A stretch of DNA of 64,000 nt from an uncultured Bacillota bacterium. GTDB lineage: Bacteria > Bacillota_I > Bacilli_A > RFN20 > CAG-449. The notes under the pieces are model-generated. The model had not been told where the DNA came from. It searched no databases and saw only the letters and a list, made by a program, of their open reading frames with translations. The stretch covers positions 1-64,000 of the forward strand of contig CAJKZK010000001.1 in NCBI GenBank assembly GCA_905204225.1, in the 5' to 3' direction. Positions within the stretch are counted from its first letter, which is position 1. Each line of letters opens with the position of its first letter. The position numbers and the translations under genes were made by a program. Shown here in pieces: positions 20,277-28,299 of the stretch.

Positions 20277-20927
20277 ATGCATAATATGATTATTATGGGT
20301 CCTCCTGGAGCAGGTAAAGGGACTCAATCAGAAAAGATTATTGCTCATTATAATATCCCTCATATTTCAACTGGTGATATGTTTAGAGCAGCTATTGCTA
20401 ACAAAACTGAATTAGGTTTATTAGCAGAATCTTATATAAAGAAGGGATTACTTGTCCCTGACGAAGTAACAATCGGTTTAGTGAAAGAAAGACTTTCTCA
20501 AGACGATTGTAAGAATGGTTATTTACTTGATGGCTTCCCAAGAACAATTGCTCAAGCGGAAGCTTTGAAGGTTTTAACAAAAGATATAGCAAGAGAAGTT
20601 AATGTTGTTATTAATTTAGCTTGCGACCCTTCTGTATTAATTGGAAGAATATCTGGTAGAAGAGTTTGCAAAAAGTGTGGAAATTCATATCACATTGAAA
20701 CTAAAAAACCATTAGTTGAAGGTGTATGTGACGCATGTGGTGAACCTTTAATCCAAAGACCTGATGATACAGAAGAAGCATTAAAGGTCAGACTTGATGC
20801 TTATGAAAACCAAACTAAACCTTTAATAGAATTTTATAAAAATGAAGGACTATTAAAAGAAGTAAATGGTTTAAAAGGCATTAACGATGTCTTTGGTGAT
20901 ATTAAAGATATTCTTGAAGGAAAATAA
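20277..20927 (+). CDS. adk: Adenylate kinase
   Basis: Interconverts ATP + AMP and 2 ADP. The P-loop GPPGAGKGT is at residues 8-16, DGFPRT marks the AMP site, and the LID carries two cysteine pairs (CKKCG and CDACG), a structural zinc site typical of Gram-positive enzymes. 216 residues. Located between secY and map as in most Firmicutes. Confidence 0.98.
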   Translation: MHNMIIMGPPGAGKGTQSEKIIAHYNIPHISTGDMFRAAIANKTELGLLAESYIKKGLLVPDEVTIGLVKERLSQDDCKNGYLLDGFPRTIAQAEALKVLTKDIAREVNVVINLACDPSVLIGRISGRRVCKKCGNSYHIETKKPLVEGVCDACGEPLIQRPDDTEEALKVRLDAYENQTKPLIEFYKNEGLLKEVNGLKGINDVFGDIKDILEGK

Positions 20928-20928
20928 A

Positions 20929-21675
20929 ATGATTATTATCAAATCGCAAAGAGAAATTAATTTGATGCGAGAAGCTGGTAGAATCGTTGCCCAAGTATTT
21001 GATGAATTAGAAAAGTTTATTGTTCCAGGCGTTACAACAAAACAAATTTCTCAAAAAGCTGAGAAAATAATGCGTGACGCTGGAGCAATTCCTGCTTCTA
21101 AAGGTTATGAAGGGTTTCCAGAAGCAATTTGTACATCTATTAATGATGTTATTGTTCATGGAATTCCTAATAATACAAAATTAAAAGAGGGTGACATTGT
21201 ATCATGCGATATTGTAGCAACTTTTCAAGGATATAATGGTGATGCTTGTAGAACATACCGTGTTGGAAAAGTATCTAGTGAAGCTGATAAATTAGTTAGA
21301 GTCACAGAAGAATGCTTACAAGAAGGTTTGAAATTTGCAAAACCAGGTAATCACCTATCTGACATCTCTGCAGCAATACAAAAACATGCTGAAGAAAATG
21401 GATATTCGGTTGTTAGAGAGTTCACAGGTCATGGAATTGGTAGACAAATGCATGAAGATCCAATAATTCCAAATTATGGTGAACCAGGTCATGGACCAAT
21501 ATTAAAAGAAGGTATGACTTTAGCAATTGAGCCAATGGTACTCCAAGGTCAAAAAGAATGTAGAGTTCTTAATGATGGTTGGACTACAAAAACTTTAGAT
21601 GGGAAATTAGCTGCCCATCACGAAAATACAATCGTTATTACTAAAGAGGGTTATGAAATCCTCACAAAACTTTGA
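20929..21675 (+). CDS. map: Methionine aminopeptidase, type I
   Basis: Removes the N-terminal methionine of new proteins. The start is ATG 20929, eight bases after AAGGA; an in-frame upstream ATG at 20887 lies within adk. The metal site is visible as CDIVATFQGYNGDACRT (two Asp), the FTGHGIGRQMHEDP histidine, TLAIEPMV and HHENTIVIT (two Glu). 248 residues. Confidence 0.97.
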   Translation: MIIIKSQREINLMREAGRIVAQVFDELEKFIVPGVTTKQISQKAEKIMRDAGAIPASKGYEGFPEAICTSINDVIVHGIPNNTKLKEGDIVSCDIVATFQGYNGDACRTYRVGKVSSEADKLVRVTEECLQEGLKFAKPGNHLSDISAAIQKHAEENGYSVVREFTGHGIGRQMHEDPIIPNYGEPGHGPILKEGMTLAIEPMVLQGQKECRVLNDGWTTKTLDGKLAAHHENTIVITKEGYEILTKL

Positions 21676-21693
21676 AAAAAGGAGATTTAGTTG

Positions 21694-21912
21694 ATGGCTA
21701 AAGAAGATGTCATTGAAGTTGAGGCGGTAGTCGTTGAGAACTTACCAAACACAATGTTTAGAGTAAGACTTGAAAACGGTATCGAGATGCTTGCCAATGT
21801 TTCTGGTAAAATCCGCATGAATTACATACGCATTTTACCAGGTGATAGAGTCACGGTAGCAATATCGCCTTACGATTTAACACATGGCAGAATTACATTT
21901 AGATACAAATAA
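21694..21912 (+). CDS. infA: Translation initiation factor IF-1
   Basis: OB-fold factor that blocks the A site in initiation. [31 protein letters not shown] and [15 protein letters not shown] cover the whole family sequence. ATG 21694 follows GGAGA (21681-21685) by eight bases; a TTG three bases earlier is a less likely start. 72 residues. Confidence 0.97.
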   Translation: MAKEDVIEVEAVVVENLPNTMFRVRLENGIEMLANVSGKIRMNYIRILPGDRVTVAISPYDLTHGRITFRYK

Positions 21913-21935
21913 GTATCAATTAGGAGGAATTTATT

Positions 21936-22049
21936 ATGAAAGTAAGACCTTCAGTAAAACCAATTTGTGACAAGTGCAAGGTTATTAAAAGAAATGGCAA
22001 AGTAATGGTCATTTGTGTCAATCCAAAGCACAAACAAAGACAAGGTTAA
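21936..22049 (+). CDS. rpmJ: Ribosomal protein L36
   Basis: Tiny 37-residue zinc-ribbon protein of the large subunit: [19 protein letters not shown], then [18 protein letters not shown]. The CxxC, the later Cys and the His that bind zinc (C11, C14, C27, H32) are present. Preceded by TAGGAGG; sits between infA and rpsM as expected. Confidence 0.97.
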   Translation: MKVRPSVKPICDKCKVIKRNGKVMVICVNPKHKQRQG

Positions 22050-22068
22050 TTTTAGGAGGAAATGAAAA

Positions 22069-22443
22069 ATGGCACGTATTGTTGGTGTAGATATACCAAA
22101 TGATAAGCGTGTAGTGGTCTCTTTAACTTACATTTATGGTGTTGGACCATCTATTGCTAAAAAAGTTTTAGCAACATGTGGTATTTCAGAAGATGTTAGA
22201 GTTAAAAACTTAAGTGAAGAGCAACTCACTGCAATCAGAAATGAAATCAGTAAAATTAAAGTCGAAGGCGATTTAAGAAGAGAAATCTCAATGAACATTA
22301 AACGTCTTCAAGAAATTGGATGCTATCGTGGTATCCGTCATAGAAAAGGTCTTCCTGTACGTGGACAAAGAACAAAAAATAATGCTCGTACAAGAAAAGG
22401 ACCAAAGAAAACGATTGCTAATAAGAAGAAAGCAAGCGCTTAA
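22069..22443 (+). CDS. rpsM: Ribosomal protein S13
   Basis: Small-subunit head protein bridging to the large subunit and P-site t[26 protein letters not shown] at the start is recognisable by its first 12 residues, and [19 protein letters not shown] is the signature at the end. 124 residues. Confidence 0.98.
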   Translation: MARIVGVDIPNDKRVVVSLTYIYGVGPSIAKKVLATCGISEDVRVKNLSEEQLTAIRNEISKIKVEGDLRREISMNIKRLQEIGCYRGIRHRKGLPVRGQRTKNNARTRKGPKKTIANKKKASA

Positions 22444-22464
22444 TAGGGAAAGGAGATTTGATTT

Positions 22465-22863
22465 ATGGCAGCAAATAAAAAAGCAGCAACTCCTCGTAAG
22501 AAAAAAGTTAAAAGAGCTTTTTCTAAAGGCGTTGCACACATTCACTCAACTTTCAATAACACTATCGTCACAATTTCTGACGAAGCAGGTAATGTTATAG
22601 CATGGTCATCTGCTGGTGCTATGGGATATAAAGGTGCTAAAAAATCTACACCTTTCGCAGCTCAACAAGCAGCTGAAGCTTGTGCAAAAGTTGCAGTTGA
22701 TCAAGGATTAACAGCAGTTGATGTTGATGTTAAAGGACCTGGCCCAGGTCGTGAATCAGCTTTAAGAAGCTTACAAGCAGCTGGTTTACAAGTTCAAACA
22801 ATTACTGATACGACACCAATCCCACATAATGGATGTCGTCCACCAAAACGCCCACGTGGTTAG
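22465..22863 (+). CDS. rpsK: Ribosomal protein S11
   Basis: Platform protein of the small subunit. [35 protein letters not shown] and [13 protein letters not shown] are conserved. 132 residues. The 62-base gap to rpoA has no strong terminator, so rpoA is probably co-transcribed. Confidence 0.98.
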   Translation: MAANKKAATPRKKKVKRAFSKGVAHIHSTFNNTIVTISDEAGNVIAWSSAGAMGYKGAKKSTPFAAQQAAEACAKVAVDQGLTAVDVDVKGPGPGRESALRSLQAAGLQVQTITDTTPIPHNGCRPPKRPRG

Positions 22864-22925
22864 TATGGTAAATTTGAAGTAAATATAAATTTTCAAAATT
22901 TCAAATGAACCAGGGAGGAAAATTG

Positions 22926-23876
22926 ATGAAAAAATTTGAAAAACCAGAATTCAACATTGCAACATTTGATGTTGCAACTAATGTAGGAAAATTCTCAATT
23001 GAACCACTTGAACGTGGCTTTGGTACAACTCTTGGTAATGCATTGAGAAGAGTATTATTATCTTCTCTTCCAGGTGCAAGTGTTTTCGCTGTCGAAGTAG
23101 AAGGAGCTCGCCATGAGTTCTCTTCATTAGACGGTATCAAAGAAGATGTTACTGAAATTATTCTTAATCTTAAAAATTTAGTTTTAAAAATTGATGATGA
23201 TTCAGAAGCAACTCATAAATTATATATTGATGTCCAAGGACCTGCTGTTATAACAGCTAAAGACATCAAATGTGAATCAGGCGTAAGCGTTGTTAATGAA
23301 GATCTTGTTATTGCTCATGCAAATGAAGAAGGTCATTTAGTTATGACAATCTATGCAAGAAATGGCAGAGGTTATGTAACAGCAGAAGGAAATAAAAATA
23401 AAAGTTTTCCAATTGGTATGATTCCAACTGATTCTAATTATTCTCCAATCACAAAAGTACAATATGATGTACAAGCTTCACGTGTTGGACAAAAAACATC
23501 TTACGATCGTTTAGATATGGAAATTACCACAAATGGTTCTATGCTTCCACAAGAAGCTATATCATTAGCAGCAAAAATTTTAGTCGCTCACTTTGACTTA
23601 TTTGTTGGCTTAACAGAAATTGCTAAATCAACAGATGTTCTTGCTGATAAAGTTGAAGAACCTAAGAATAAATATCAAGATATGACAATCGATGAACTTG
23701 ATTTATCTGTTCGTTCATATAACTGTTTAAAGAGAGCTTCTATTGCTACAGTAATGGAATTAACTCAAAAAACAGAAGAAGATATGATGAAAGTCAAAAA
23801 TCTTGGTAAAAAGTCTCTCAAAGAAGTCAAAGAAAAGCTTGCAGCTATTGGTCTTGGCTTCAGAGAATATGAATAA
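22926..23876 (+). CDS. rpoA: RNA polymerase alpha subunit
   Basis: Assembly platform of RNA polymerase. ATG 22926 follows GGGAGG (22912-22917) by eight bases. LERGFGTTLGNALRRVLLSSLPG is the assembly motif of the N-terminal domain (read in two parts), and the C-terminal domain has the LDLSVRSYNCLKRASI and VKNLGKKSLKEVKEKL helices that contact UP elements and activators. 316 residues, full length. Confidence 0.98.
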   Translation: MKKFEKPEFNIATFDVATNVGKFSIEPLERGFGTTLGNALRRVLLSSLPGASVFAVEVEGARHEFSSLDGIKEDVTEIILNLKNLVLKIDDDSEATHKLYIDVQGPAVITAKDIKCESGVSVVNEDLVIAHANEEGHLVMTIYARNGRGYVTAEGNKNKSFPIGMIPTDSNYSPITKVQYDVQASRVGQKTSYDRLDMEITTNGSMLPQEAISLAAKILVAHFDLFVGLTEIAKSTDVLADKVEEPKNKYQDMTIDELDLSVRSYNCLKRASIATVMELTQKTEEDMMKVKNLGKKSLKEVKEKLAAIGLGFREYE

Positions 23877-23887
23877 TAGGAGGCCAA

Positions 23888-24283
23888 ATGGGTACAATAG
23901 GACGTAAAAATGTTCATGGTAAAGGTGGCGTTCGTTTCAAAGCTGGCTTTACTGCAAGTAAGAACAAATCATTATTAAGAAATTTAGTTACTGATTTAAT
24001 TCAATATGGCAAAGTAGAAACCACTTTAGCAACTGCTAAAGAATTATCACGTTTAGCTGATCGTTTAGTAACATACGGCAAAAAAGGCGATTTAAATTCA
24101 CGTCGTTTAGCTGCAGCAATTGTTAGAAATGAAAAAGCTGGTGATGTCACTGCATTAAAGAAATTATTTGATGAAATTGCTCCATCATATAAAGATCGTA
24201 ATGGCGGATATACTTCTGTTTTAAAAACAGGTGTCCGTAAAGGTGATAATGCTCCTACAGCATTAATTACTTGGGTTAAGTAA
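23888..24283 (+). CDS. rplQ: Ribosomal protein L17
   Basis: Tunnel-exit large-subunit protein, last gene of the alpha operon. NKSLLRNLVTDLIQYGKVET and the C-terminal GGYTSVLKTGVRKGDNAP are typical. 131 residues. An intrinsic terminator follows 14 bases after the stop, and the accessory cassette starts after that. Confidence 0.98.
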   Translation: MGTIGRKNVHGKGGVRFKAGFTASKNKSLLRNLVTDLIQYGKVETTLATAKELSRLADRLVTYGKKGDLNSRRLAAAIVRNEKAGDVTALKKLFDEIAPSYKDRNGGYTSVLKTGVRKGDNAPTALITWVK

Positions 24284-24297
24284 TTATCTTAATTTGT

Positions 24298-24320
24298 AAA
24301 ACGCACTTCGGTGCGTTTTT
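24298..24320 (+). terminator. Terminator of the ribosomal superoperon (repeat copy A)
   Basis: A 9-bp stem (AAAACGCAC at 24298-24306, complement at 24311-24319) closed by a TTCG tetraloop and running into a T tract. The 35 bases 24298-24332 recur at 33705-33739 with one substitution, in the loop. Confidence 0.9.
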
Positions 24321-24345
24321 ATTATGCTTAAAAATAAAACTTAAT

Positions 24346-24376
24346 TTGACAAACTAGACGGGGGGGGGGTTATAAT
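24346..24376 (+). promoter_or_regulatory. LytTR-system promoter with a 10-G tract in the spacer
   Basis: Perfect TTGACA at 24346-24351 and perfect TATAAT at 24371-24376 with a 19-base spacer. Ten consecutive G's fill 24360-24369, inside the spacer. Slipped-strand changes of the tract would alter the spacing, with 17 bases (eight G's) optimal, so the promoter looks phase-variable. The boxes are read directly; the switching is inferred. Confidence 0.75.
24360..24369. repeat. Homopolymeric G tract, 10 bases
   Basis: Ten G's in a row in a strongly AT-rich sequence. No comparable G or C run was noticed elsewhere in the window. Confidence 0.9.
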
Positions 24377-24401
24377 TTTGTTAATATTAATGAGGTGTTT
24401 A

Positions 24402-25115
24402 ATGATTAGGATTGCTATAGTAGATGATGATACTACCGATGCAGAAACATTAGAAAATATTTTAAAAAAATATGAAAAAGAACATTCTAATGTTAATTTT
24501 TACATTAAAAAATTTTCTACAGCAATTGCTTTTTTAGATAAATATCAACCATTTGATATAGTTTTTATGGATATTGAAATGCCAACAATGACAGGTATGG
24601 AAGCATGTTATAAACTAAGAGAAATTGATCAAACAATAGCAATTATATTTGTCACAAATATGGCACAATTTGCAGTTGAAGGTTATATTGTTAGAGCATT
24701 TGATTTTGCAGTTAAGCCAATTAGTTATGGTAATTTGGCGTTAAAATTAGATAGAGTAATAGAGTATATTTCTCATTTTACTGGGAAAATAATACATATT
24801 AAAACACCTGAAAAAACATTACAAATTTCTTTAGAAGAAATTATTTATATTGATATTTATAATTATATTCTTACATATCATACTATTAATGATAAAATCG
24901 ATGTAACTACTACAAGCTTATTAGATATAGAAAAACAATTAATAAATTATGGATTTTTTAAAATCAATAGAAGTACAATAGTTAATCTAAAATATATAAA
25001 ATCTGTTAAAGATACATTAGTTGATGTTAATGGTAATATTTTAACTTTATCAAGAAGAAGAAAAAAAGAATTTATGGAAAAATTAACAGAATATTTTGGA
25101 GAAAGCAATATTTAA
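24402..25115 (+). CDS. LytTR-family response regulator (AgrA-like)
   Basis: DNA-binding response regulator of 237 residues. The receiver domain (1-120) has the acidic pocket VDDD (7-10), phospho-acceptor D57 in FMDIEMP, and the conserved lysine in FAVKPIS. The LytTR output domain (about 135-236) shows IIYIDIYNYILTYHT and FFKINRSTIVNLKYIK. The start at ATG 24402 follows GAGGTG at 24392-24397. It is first in an operon with the sensor kinase immediately after it. Promoter spacing depends on a G tract, so output may vary between cells. Likely targets are the CBM/GH3 genes downstream. Confidence 0.92.
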   Translation: MIRIAIVDDDTTDAETLENILKKYEKEHSNVNFYIKKFSTAIAFLDKYQPFDIVFMDIEMPTMTGMEACYKLREIDQTIAIIFVTNMAQFAVEGYIVRAFDFAVKPISYGNLALKLDRVIEYISHFTGKIIHIKTPEKTLQISLEEIIYIDIYNYILTYHTINDKIDVTTTSLLDIEKQLINYGFFKINRSTIVNLKYIKSVKDTLVDVNGNILTLSRRRKKEFMEKLTEYFGESNI

Positions 25116-25116
25116 T

Positions 25117-26469
25117 ATGTCAAATTTATTTTTCTTTAGACCCTTATTTATGTTAGAACTAATTTTAGCAGAAGCAATGTTTCTTTCAAAATTAAATATA
25201 AGAACTAATTTTTTTATAAGATTGATTATTTCTTTGATTTTTTGCTTTGGTGTTTCTTTTATTTTACCAACAAATTTTGAAAATATTTATTATTATTCTT
25301 TTTTATTTTTAATAATGTTTTTGGTTACTATTATAGCGAGTATGTTTTGTTTTAAAGCACCTCTTAAAAATATTTTATTTTGTGCAATTGCTGGATATAC
25401 TATACAACATATTGCTTCAGAATGTTATGAAATGTTTAATAATTATATGAACTTGATTATTGAAAAATCATTTAATTTTTATGATGCTGAAGGCACTATT
25501 GATATAAATGCACAAAATTATTTCTTTTTATTAGTCTATTTTGCTATTTTTGTAATTATTTATGGCTTAGTATATTATTTAATTGTACCTAAAGTTGAAA
25601 AATACAAAGTTTTACAAACTAACAATAAAGTAATATTATCTTTATCAATTTTTATTGTTTTAATTGATGTTATTATAGGAGCAATAATTTTATTTATTTT
25701 ACCTGAAAAATATTTAGTGTCATTATCAAAATTAGTAAAATTTAGTGTATATTTTTTATTACATTTTTATAACATTTTATGTTGTGTTTTAGCAATAGTA
25801 TTATTAATTGAGCTACCTCGCCGTAGTAGTGCGGAAAGTGATTTAATAACTGTTAATAAATTATATAAAATAGAACAATCACAATACAATTCAGTAAAAG
25901 AAAATTTAGATTTAATTAATATTAAATGTCACGATTTAAAGCATCAAATGAGAAATATACTTAATAATAAACAAGTAGACACAAGTGAAATAAATAAAAT
26001 AGAGCAAGCAATTGATATTTATGATTCTACATATAAAACAAAAAATGAAGCATTAAATATTGTATTAATGGAAAAAGGGTTAATATGTAAAAAAAATAAA
26101 ATCGAATTAACTTGTATAATAGATGCATCAAAATTATCTTTTATTAAAGATAATGATATTTATTCATTATTTGGCAATTTATTAGATAATGCGATTGAGG
26201 CAGTAAAAAATCTTGAACAAAGTAAAAGAGTAATTAGTTTGCAAATAAAGAATAGTGGAGAATTTTTAATTATAAAAACATATAATAATTATAATGGAAA
26301 AATCAACTTTGTTAATAATTTACCAATTACAACAAAAGAAGATAAAGATTATCATGGATATGGATTAAAAAGCATTAATTATATTGTTAAATCTTATGAT
26401 GGACAAATGAAAATAAAAACTAATAATCAAGTTTTTGATTTGACAATTCTTTTTCAAACAAACAAATAA
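25117..26469 (+). CDS. AgrC-type GHKL sensor histidine kinase
   Basis: Membrane sensor of about 450 residues. The first 235 are hydrophobic with some six transmembrane segments and a polar stretch around residues 105-135. The phospho-acceptor motif is CHDLKHQMRN with H272, as in AgrC-type HPK10 kinases; NLLDNAIEAV is the N box and HGYGLKSINYI the G box of the ATPase domain. ATG 25117 lies one base after the regulator stop; a TTG at 25096 would overlap it. No AgrB/AgrD-like peptide genes are seen nearby, so the signal is unknown. Confidence 0.88.
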   Translation: MSNLFFFRPLFMLELILAEAMFLSKLNIRTNFFIRLIISLIFCFGVSFILPTNFENIYYYSFLFLIMFLVTIIASMFCFKAPLKNILFCAIAGYTIQHIASECYEMFNNYMNLIIEKSFNFYDAEGTIDINAQNYFFLLVYFAIFVIIYGLVYYLIVPKVEKYKVLQTNNKVILSLSIFIVLIDVIIGAIILFILPEKYLVSLSKLVKFSVYFLLHFYNILCCVLAIVLLIELPRRSSAESDLITVNKLYKIEQSQYNSVKENLDLINIKCHDLKHQMRNILNNKQVDTSEINKIEQAIDIYDSTYKTKNEALNIVLMEKGLICKKNKIELTCIIDASKLSFIKDNDIYSLFGNLLDNAIEAVKNLEQSKRVISLQIKNSGEFLIIKTYNNYNGKINFVNNLPITTKEDKDYHGYGLKSINYIVKSYDGQMKIKTNNQVFDLTILFQTNK

Positions 26470-26473
26470 ATAC

Positions 26474-26504
26474 CATTCACAAGATATAATAAATCATTCA
26501 CAAG
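26474..26504. promoter_or_regulatory. Candidate LytTR operator: 10-bp direct repeat with 21-bp period
   Basis: CATTCACAAG occurs at 26474-26483 and again at 26495-26504. The 21-base period equals two DNA turns, which is how LytTR regulators (AgrA, ComE) bind. The site lies just downstream of the LytTR system and upstream of the CBM lipoprotein gene. The second copy overlaps the terminator stem. Confidence 0.45.
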
Positions 26505-26535
26505 TAAAGTATTTTCATTTCTTTACTTGTTTTTT
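26500..26535 (+). terminator. Terminator of the two-component operon
   Basis: ACAAGTAAAG at 26500-26509 pairs perfectly with CTTTACTTGT at 26521-26530 across an 11-base loop, followed by TTTTT. Confidence 0.85.
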
Positions 26536-26555
26536 ATTATTAGTTCGCTTATAAA
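26527..26555 (+). promoter_or_regulatory. Weak promoter of the CBM/GH3 operon
   Basis: TTGTTT (26527-26532) and TATAAA (26550-26555), 17-base spacer. The poor -35 fits a promoter that needs an activator; the direct repeat at 26474-26504 is 22 bases upstream of the -35. A short AAAAGCA/TGCTTTT hairpin follows at 26553-26573. Confidence 0.4.
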
Positions 26556-26592
26556 AGCAGTTTTTGTGCTTTTTAAGTAGAGGGAGGAAAAT

Positions 26593-28143
26593 ATGAAAAT
26601 TAAATCAAAACTTTTACTTTTGATTTCATTTATGTTGCCAATTTTTTCGTTAACAAGTTGTAATGAAACTCCTAAACATGTTTGTAATGAACCATGTCCA
26701 ACATGTGGAGGTTGTCTTGATAATAAATGTCAAGAAGAAGCATGCTTAACAAAATGTAGTTGTGAAGTAATAGTTAAATCAGTGGATATAACAAGTATGC
26801 CGTTAAAAACAAATTATTATCCAGGAGAGATTTTTTCACCTGAAGGTTTAGTGGTTAAAGCTAATTTATCAAATGGAAAAACAAAAAAATATAGTTATAG
26901 AAAATTTGATACTTGGACTCATAAGGACGAACCATTAACTGAAGATATTAAAAAAATCACTTTTACAATTCCGAAATATAATTTTGATTTTGATGTAGAG
27001 ATTAAAGTTGAATTACCTAATGATTTATCTATTGTTGTTGATAAAAGTTTACTAAAAGAAACATATTTAACTACTGATATTATTGATTTTACAATAATAA
27101 ATGTTAGAGCTAAAATTGGTGAAACAATGACTTTGCTAAAAGCTGATCAATGGAAATTATATGATGGTACAAATCTTATCGAAGATAAAACACAGGTAAG
27201 TCTAAGTGAAGGTGAACATTTAATAAAAATTGAATATGTACCAACTGTTGATTATAGTTTTACTTTAAAAATAAATGATCCAAATAATGTTATTTCTCCA
27301 GATCATGTTGAAGCAGAAGATTGTGTTTATAATATAGACTCAAACGCACCATACACAATTAAAGAAAAAGTTGCAAATGCTCAATATCCTGATGAAAATG
27401 GTAATTTATCAGATCAATTATTTAAAAAAATACCAAATGGAGCAAGTGGTACAGGAGCAGTTTCATCATTATCTGCATCACAAAATGGTAAGAATGTCTA
27501 TTTTAAATTTAATATTAAAGTTCCTACAACTGGCGAATATGATTTATTAGCAAGAGTGCAAGGAACAGGTGAAAATCAAATTAAAAATAATTTTAAAGTT
27601 TCTATTAATAATGGTGAAGAAATGATTTCAACAAGCACTGATACAATTCATGCTGGTAATCAAATTAAAAATCAATATGGTAAAGAAGGTTTTATTGGTT
27701 GGTATAACATGTTTTGGTGGAATGTTGTCAATATTGGAACATATTCACTTACAAAAGGTGATAATGAAATAAAAATTACAATGCCAAAAGGATTAGGTGG
27801 AAATATTGATTATTTTGAAGTTGTAAGTAAAGGTGAAATACATGAAACTCAATTATTTAGTATGAGAGAAGGAAGTAGAGTAAATTTATCAACAAATCCA
27901 ATTTATTTAAAATATGGTGAAAAATTAATAGATAAAGTAGCTACACCAATTGGTCACCCATGTAAATATACATTAATTTATTTAAGACTAGATGATGGTT
28001 GTGAAATTCCTGTAACTGAAGATTTAATGAACGAAATTGATTATACCAAAACTGGTGAGCAAGAAGTAAATATAACATTTACTAAAAAAGAAAAAACATA
28101 TAATGCTTCATTCAAAATAATAATTGAAGCTGAAGAAGAATAG
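26593..28143 (+). CDS. Carbohydrate-binding lipoprotein with Cys-rich segment and CBM6/35-like domain
   Basis: Surface lipoprotein, 516 residues. The lipobox LTSC ends at C23. Residues about 30-60 hold eight cysteines (CNEPCPTCGGCLDNKC and on), perhaps a metal or disulfide knot. Then an Ig-like domain (about 63-145), a linker domain, and a CBM6/35-like jelly roll (about 235-415) opening with VEAEDCVY and closing with TYSLTKGDNEIKI and GNIDYFEV. A C-terminal Ig-like domain ends the protein. No catalytic motif is seen. It shares a 54-bp identical stretch with the gene two ORFs downstream. GGGAGG precedes the start. Confidence 0.7.
   Translation: MKIKSKLLLLISFMLPIFSLTSCNETPKHVCNEPCPTCGGCLDNKCQEEACLTKCSCEVIVKSVDITSMPLKTNYYPGEIFSPEGLVVKANLSNGKTKKYSYRKFDTWTHKDEPLTEDIKKITFTIPKYNFDFDVEIKVELPNDLSIVVDKSLLKETYLTTDIIDFTIINVRAKIGETMTLLKADQWKLYDGTNLIEDKTQVSLSEGEHLIKIEYVPTVDYSFTLKINDPNNVISPDHVEAEDCVYNIDSNAPYTIKEKVANAQYPDENGNLSDQLFKKIPNGASGTGAVSSLSASQNGKNVYFKFNIKVPTTGEYDLLARVQGTGENQIKNNFKVSINNGEEMISTSTDTIHAGNQIKNQYGKEGFIGWYNMFWWNVVNIGTYSLTKGDNEIKITMPKGLGGNIDYFEVVSKGEIHETQLFSMREGSRVNLSTNPIYLKYGEKLIDKVATPIGHPCKYTLIYLRLDDGCEIPVTEDLMNEIDYTKTGEQEVNITFTKKEKTYNASFKIIIEAEEE
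27373..27426 (+). repeat. 54-bp exact direct repeat, copy 1
   Basis: These 54 bases, inside the CBM of the lipoprotein gene, are identical to 28912-28965 in the next CBM gene. They encode ANAQYPDENGNLSDQLFK, and similarity continues on both sides. Confidence 0.9.
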
Positions 28144-28153
28144 AGGAAAAAAT

Positions 28154-28285
28154 ATGGAAAAAAATATGTATTACACTCCAATTATAAGTGTAAAGAAAAT
28201 TAATTTAGATGATGTAATTTGTGTCTCTTTTGATACAAAAGATGAAAATAACATTTATCAAAATGTTGATGTAACATTGGATTAA
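28154..28285 (+). CDS. Small conserved-pattern protein, 43 residues
   Basis: Starts at ATG 28154, eight bases after GAGGA, and ends 14 bases before the large CBM gene. It begins MEKNMYYTPIISVKKINLDD and continues VICVSFDTKDENN to a short acidic tail. No signal peptide or membrane segment. Its pattern Y..P.IS....N..DVI..S matches the 45-residue ORF at 37848, which likewise precedes a secreted protein. Function unknown; it could be a small regulatory or accessory peptide. It is short but has a good ribosome site, packed position and a paralogue. Confidence 0.6.
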   Translation: MEKNMYYTPIISVKKINLDDVICVSFDTKDENNIYQNVDVTLD

Positions 28286-28299
28286 GATGAGGTTATAAA

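Noticed and set aside
24360..24369. The 10-G run as a simple assembly artefact
   Set aside because: It cannot be excluded without reads, but its exact position inside a promoter with two perfect boxes argues for biological meaning, so it was kept as a finding.
24402..26469. Agr-type quorum-sensing system with autoinducer peptide
   Set aside because: The kinase and regulator are Agr-like, but no AgrB protease or AgrD peptide gene is found beside them; the 43-residue ORF at 28154 lacks AgrD features.
26553..26573. AAAAGCA/TGCTTTT hairpin as an attenuator of the CBM/GH3 operon
   Set aside because: Only seven mostly A-T pairs overlapping the -10 box, followed by few T's; too weak to annotate as a terminator.
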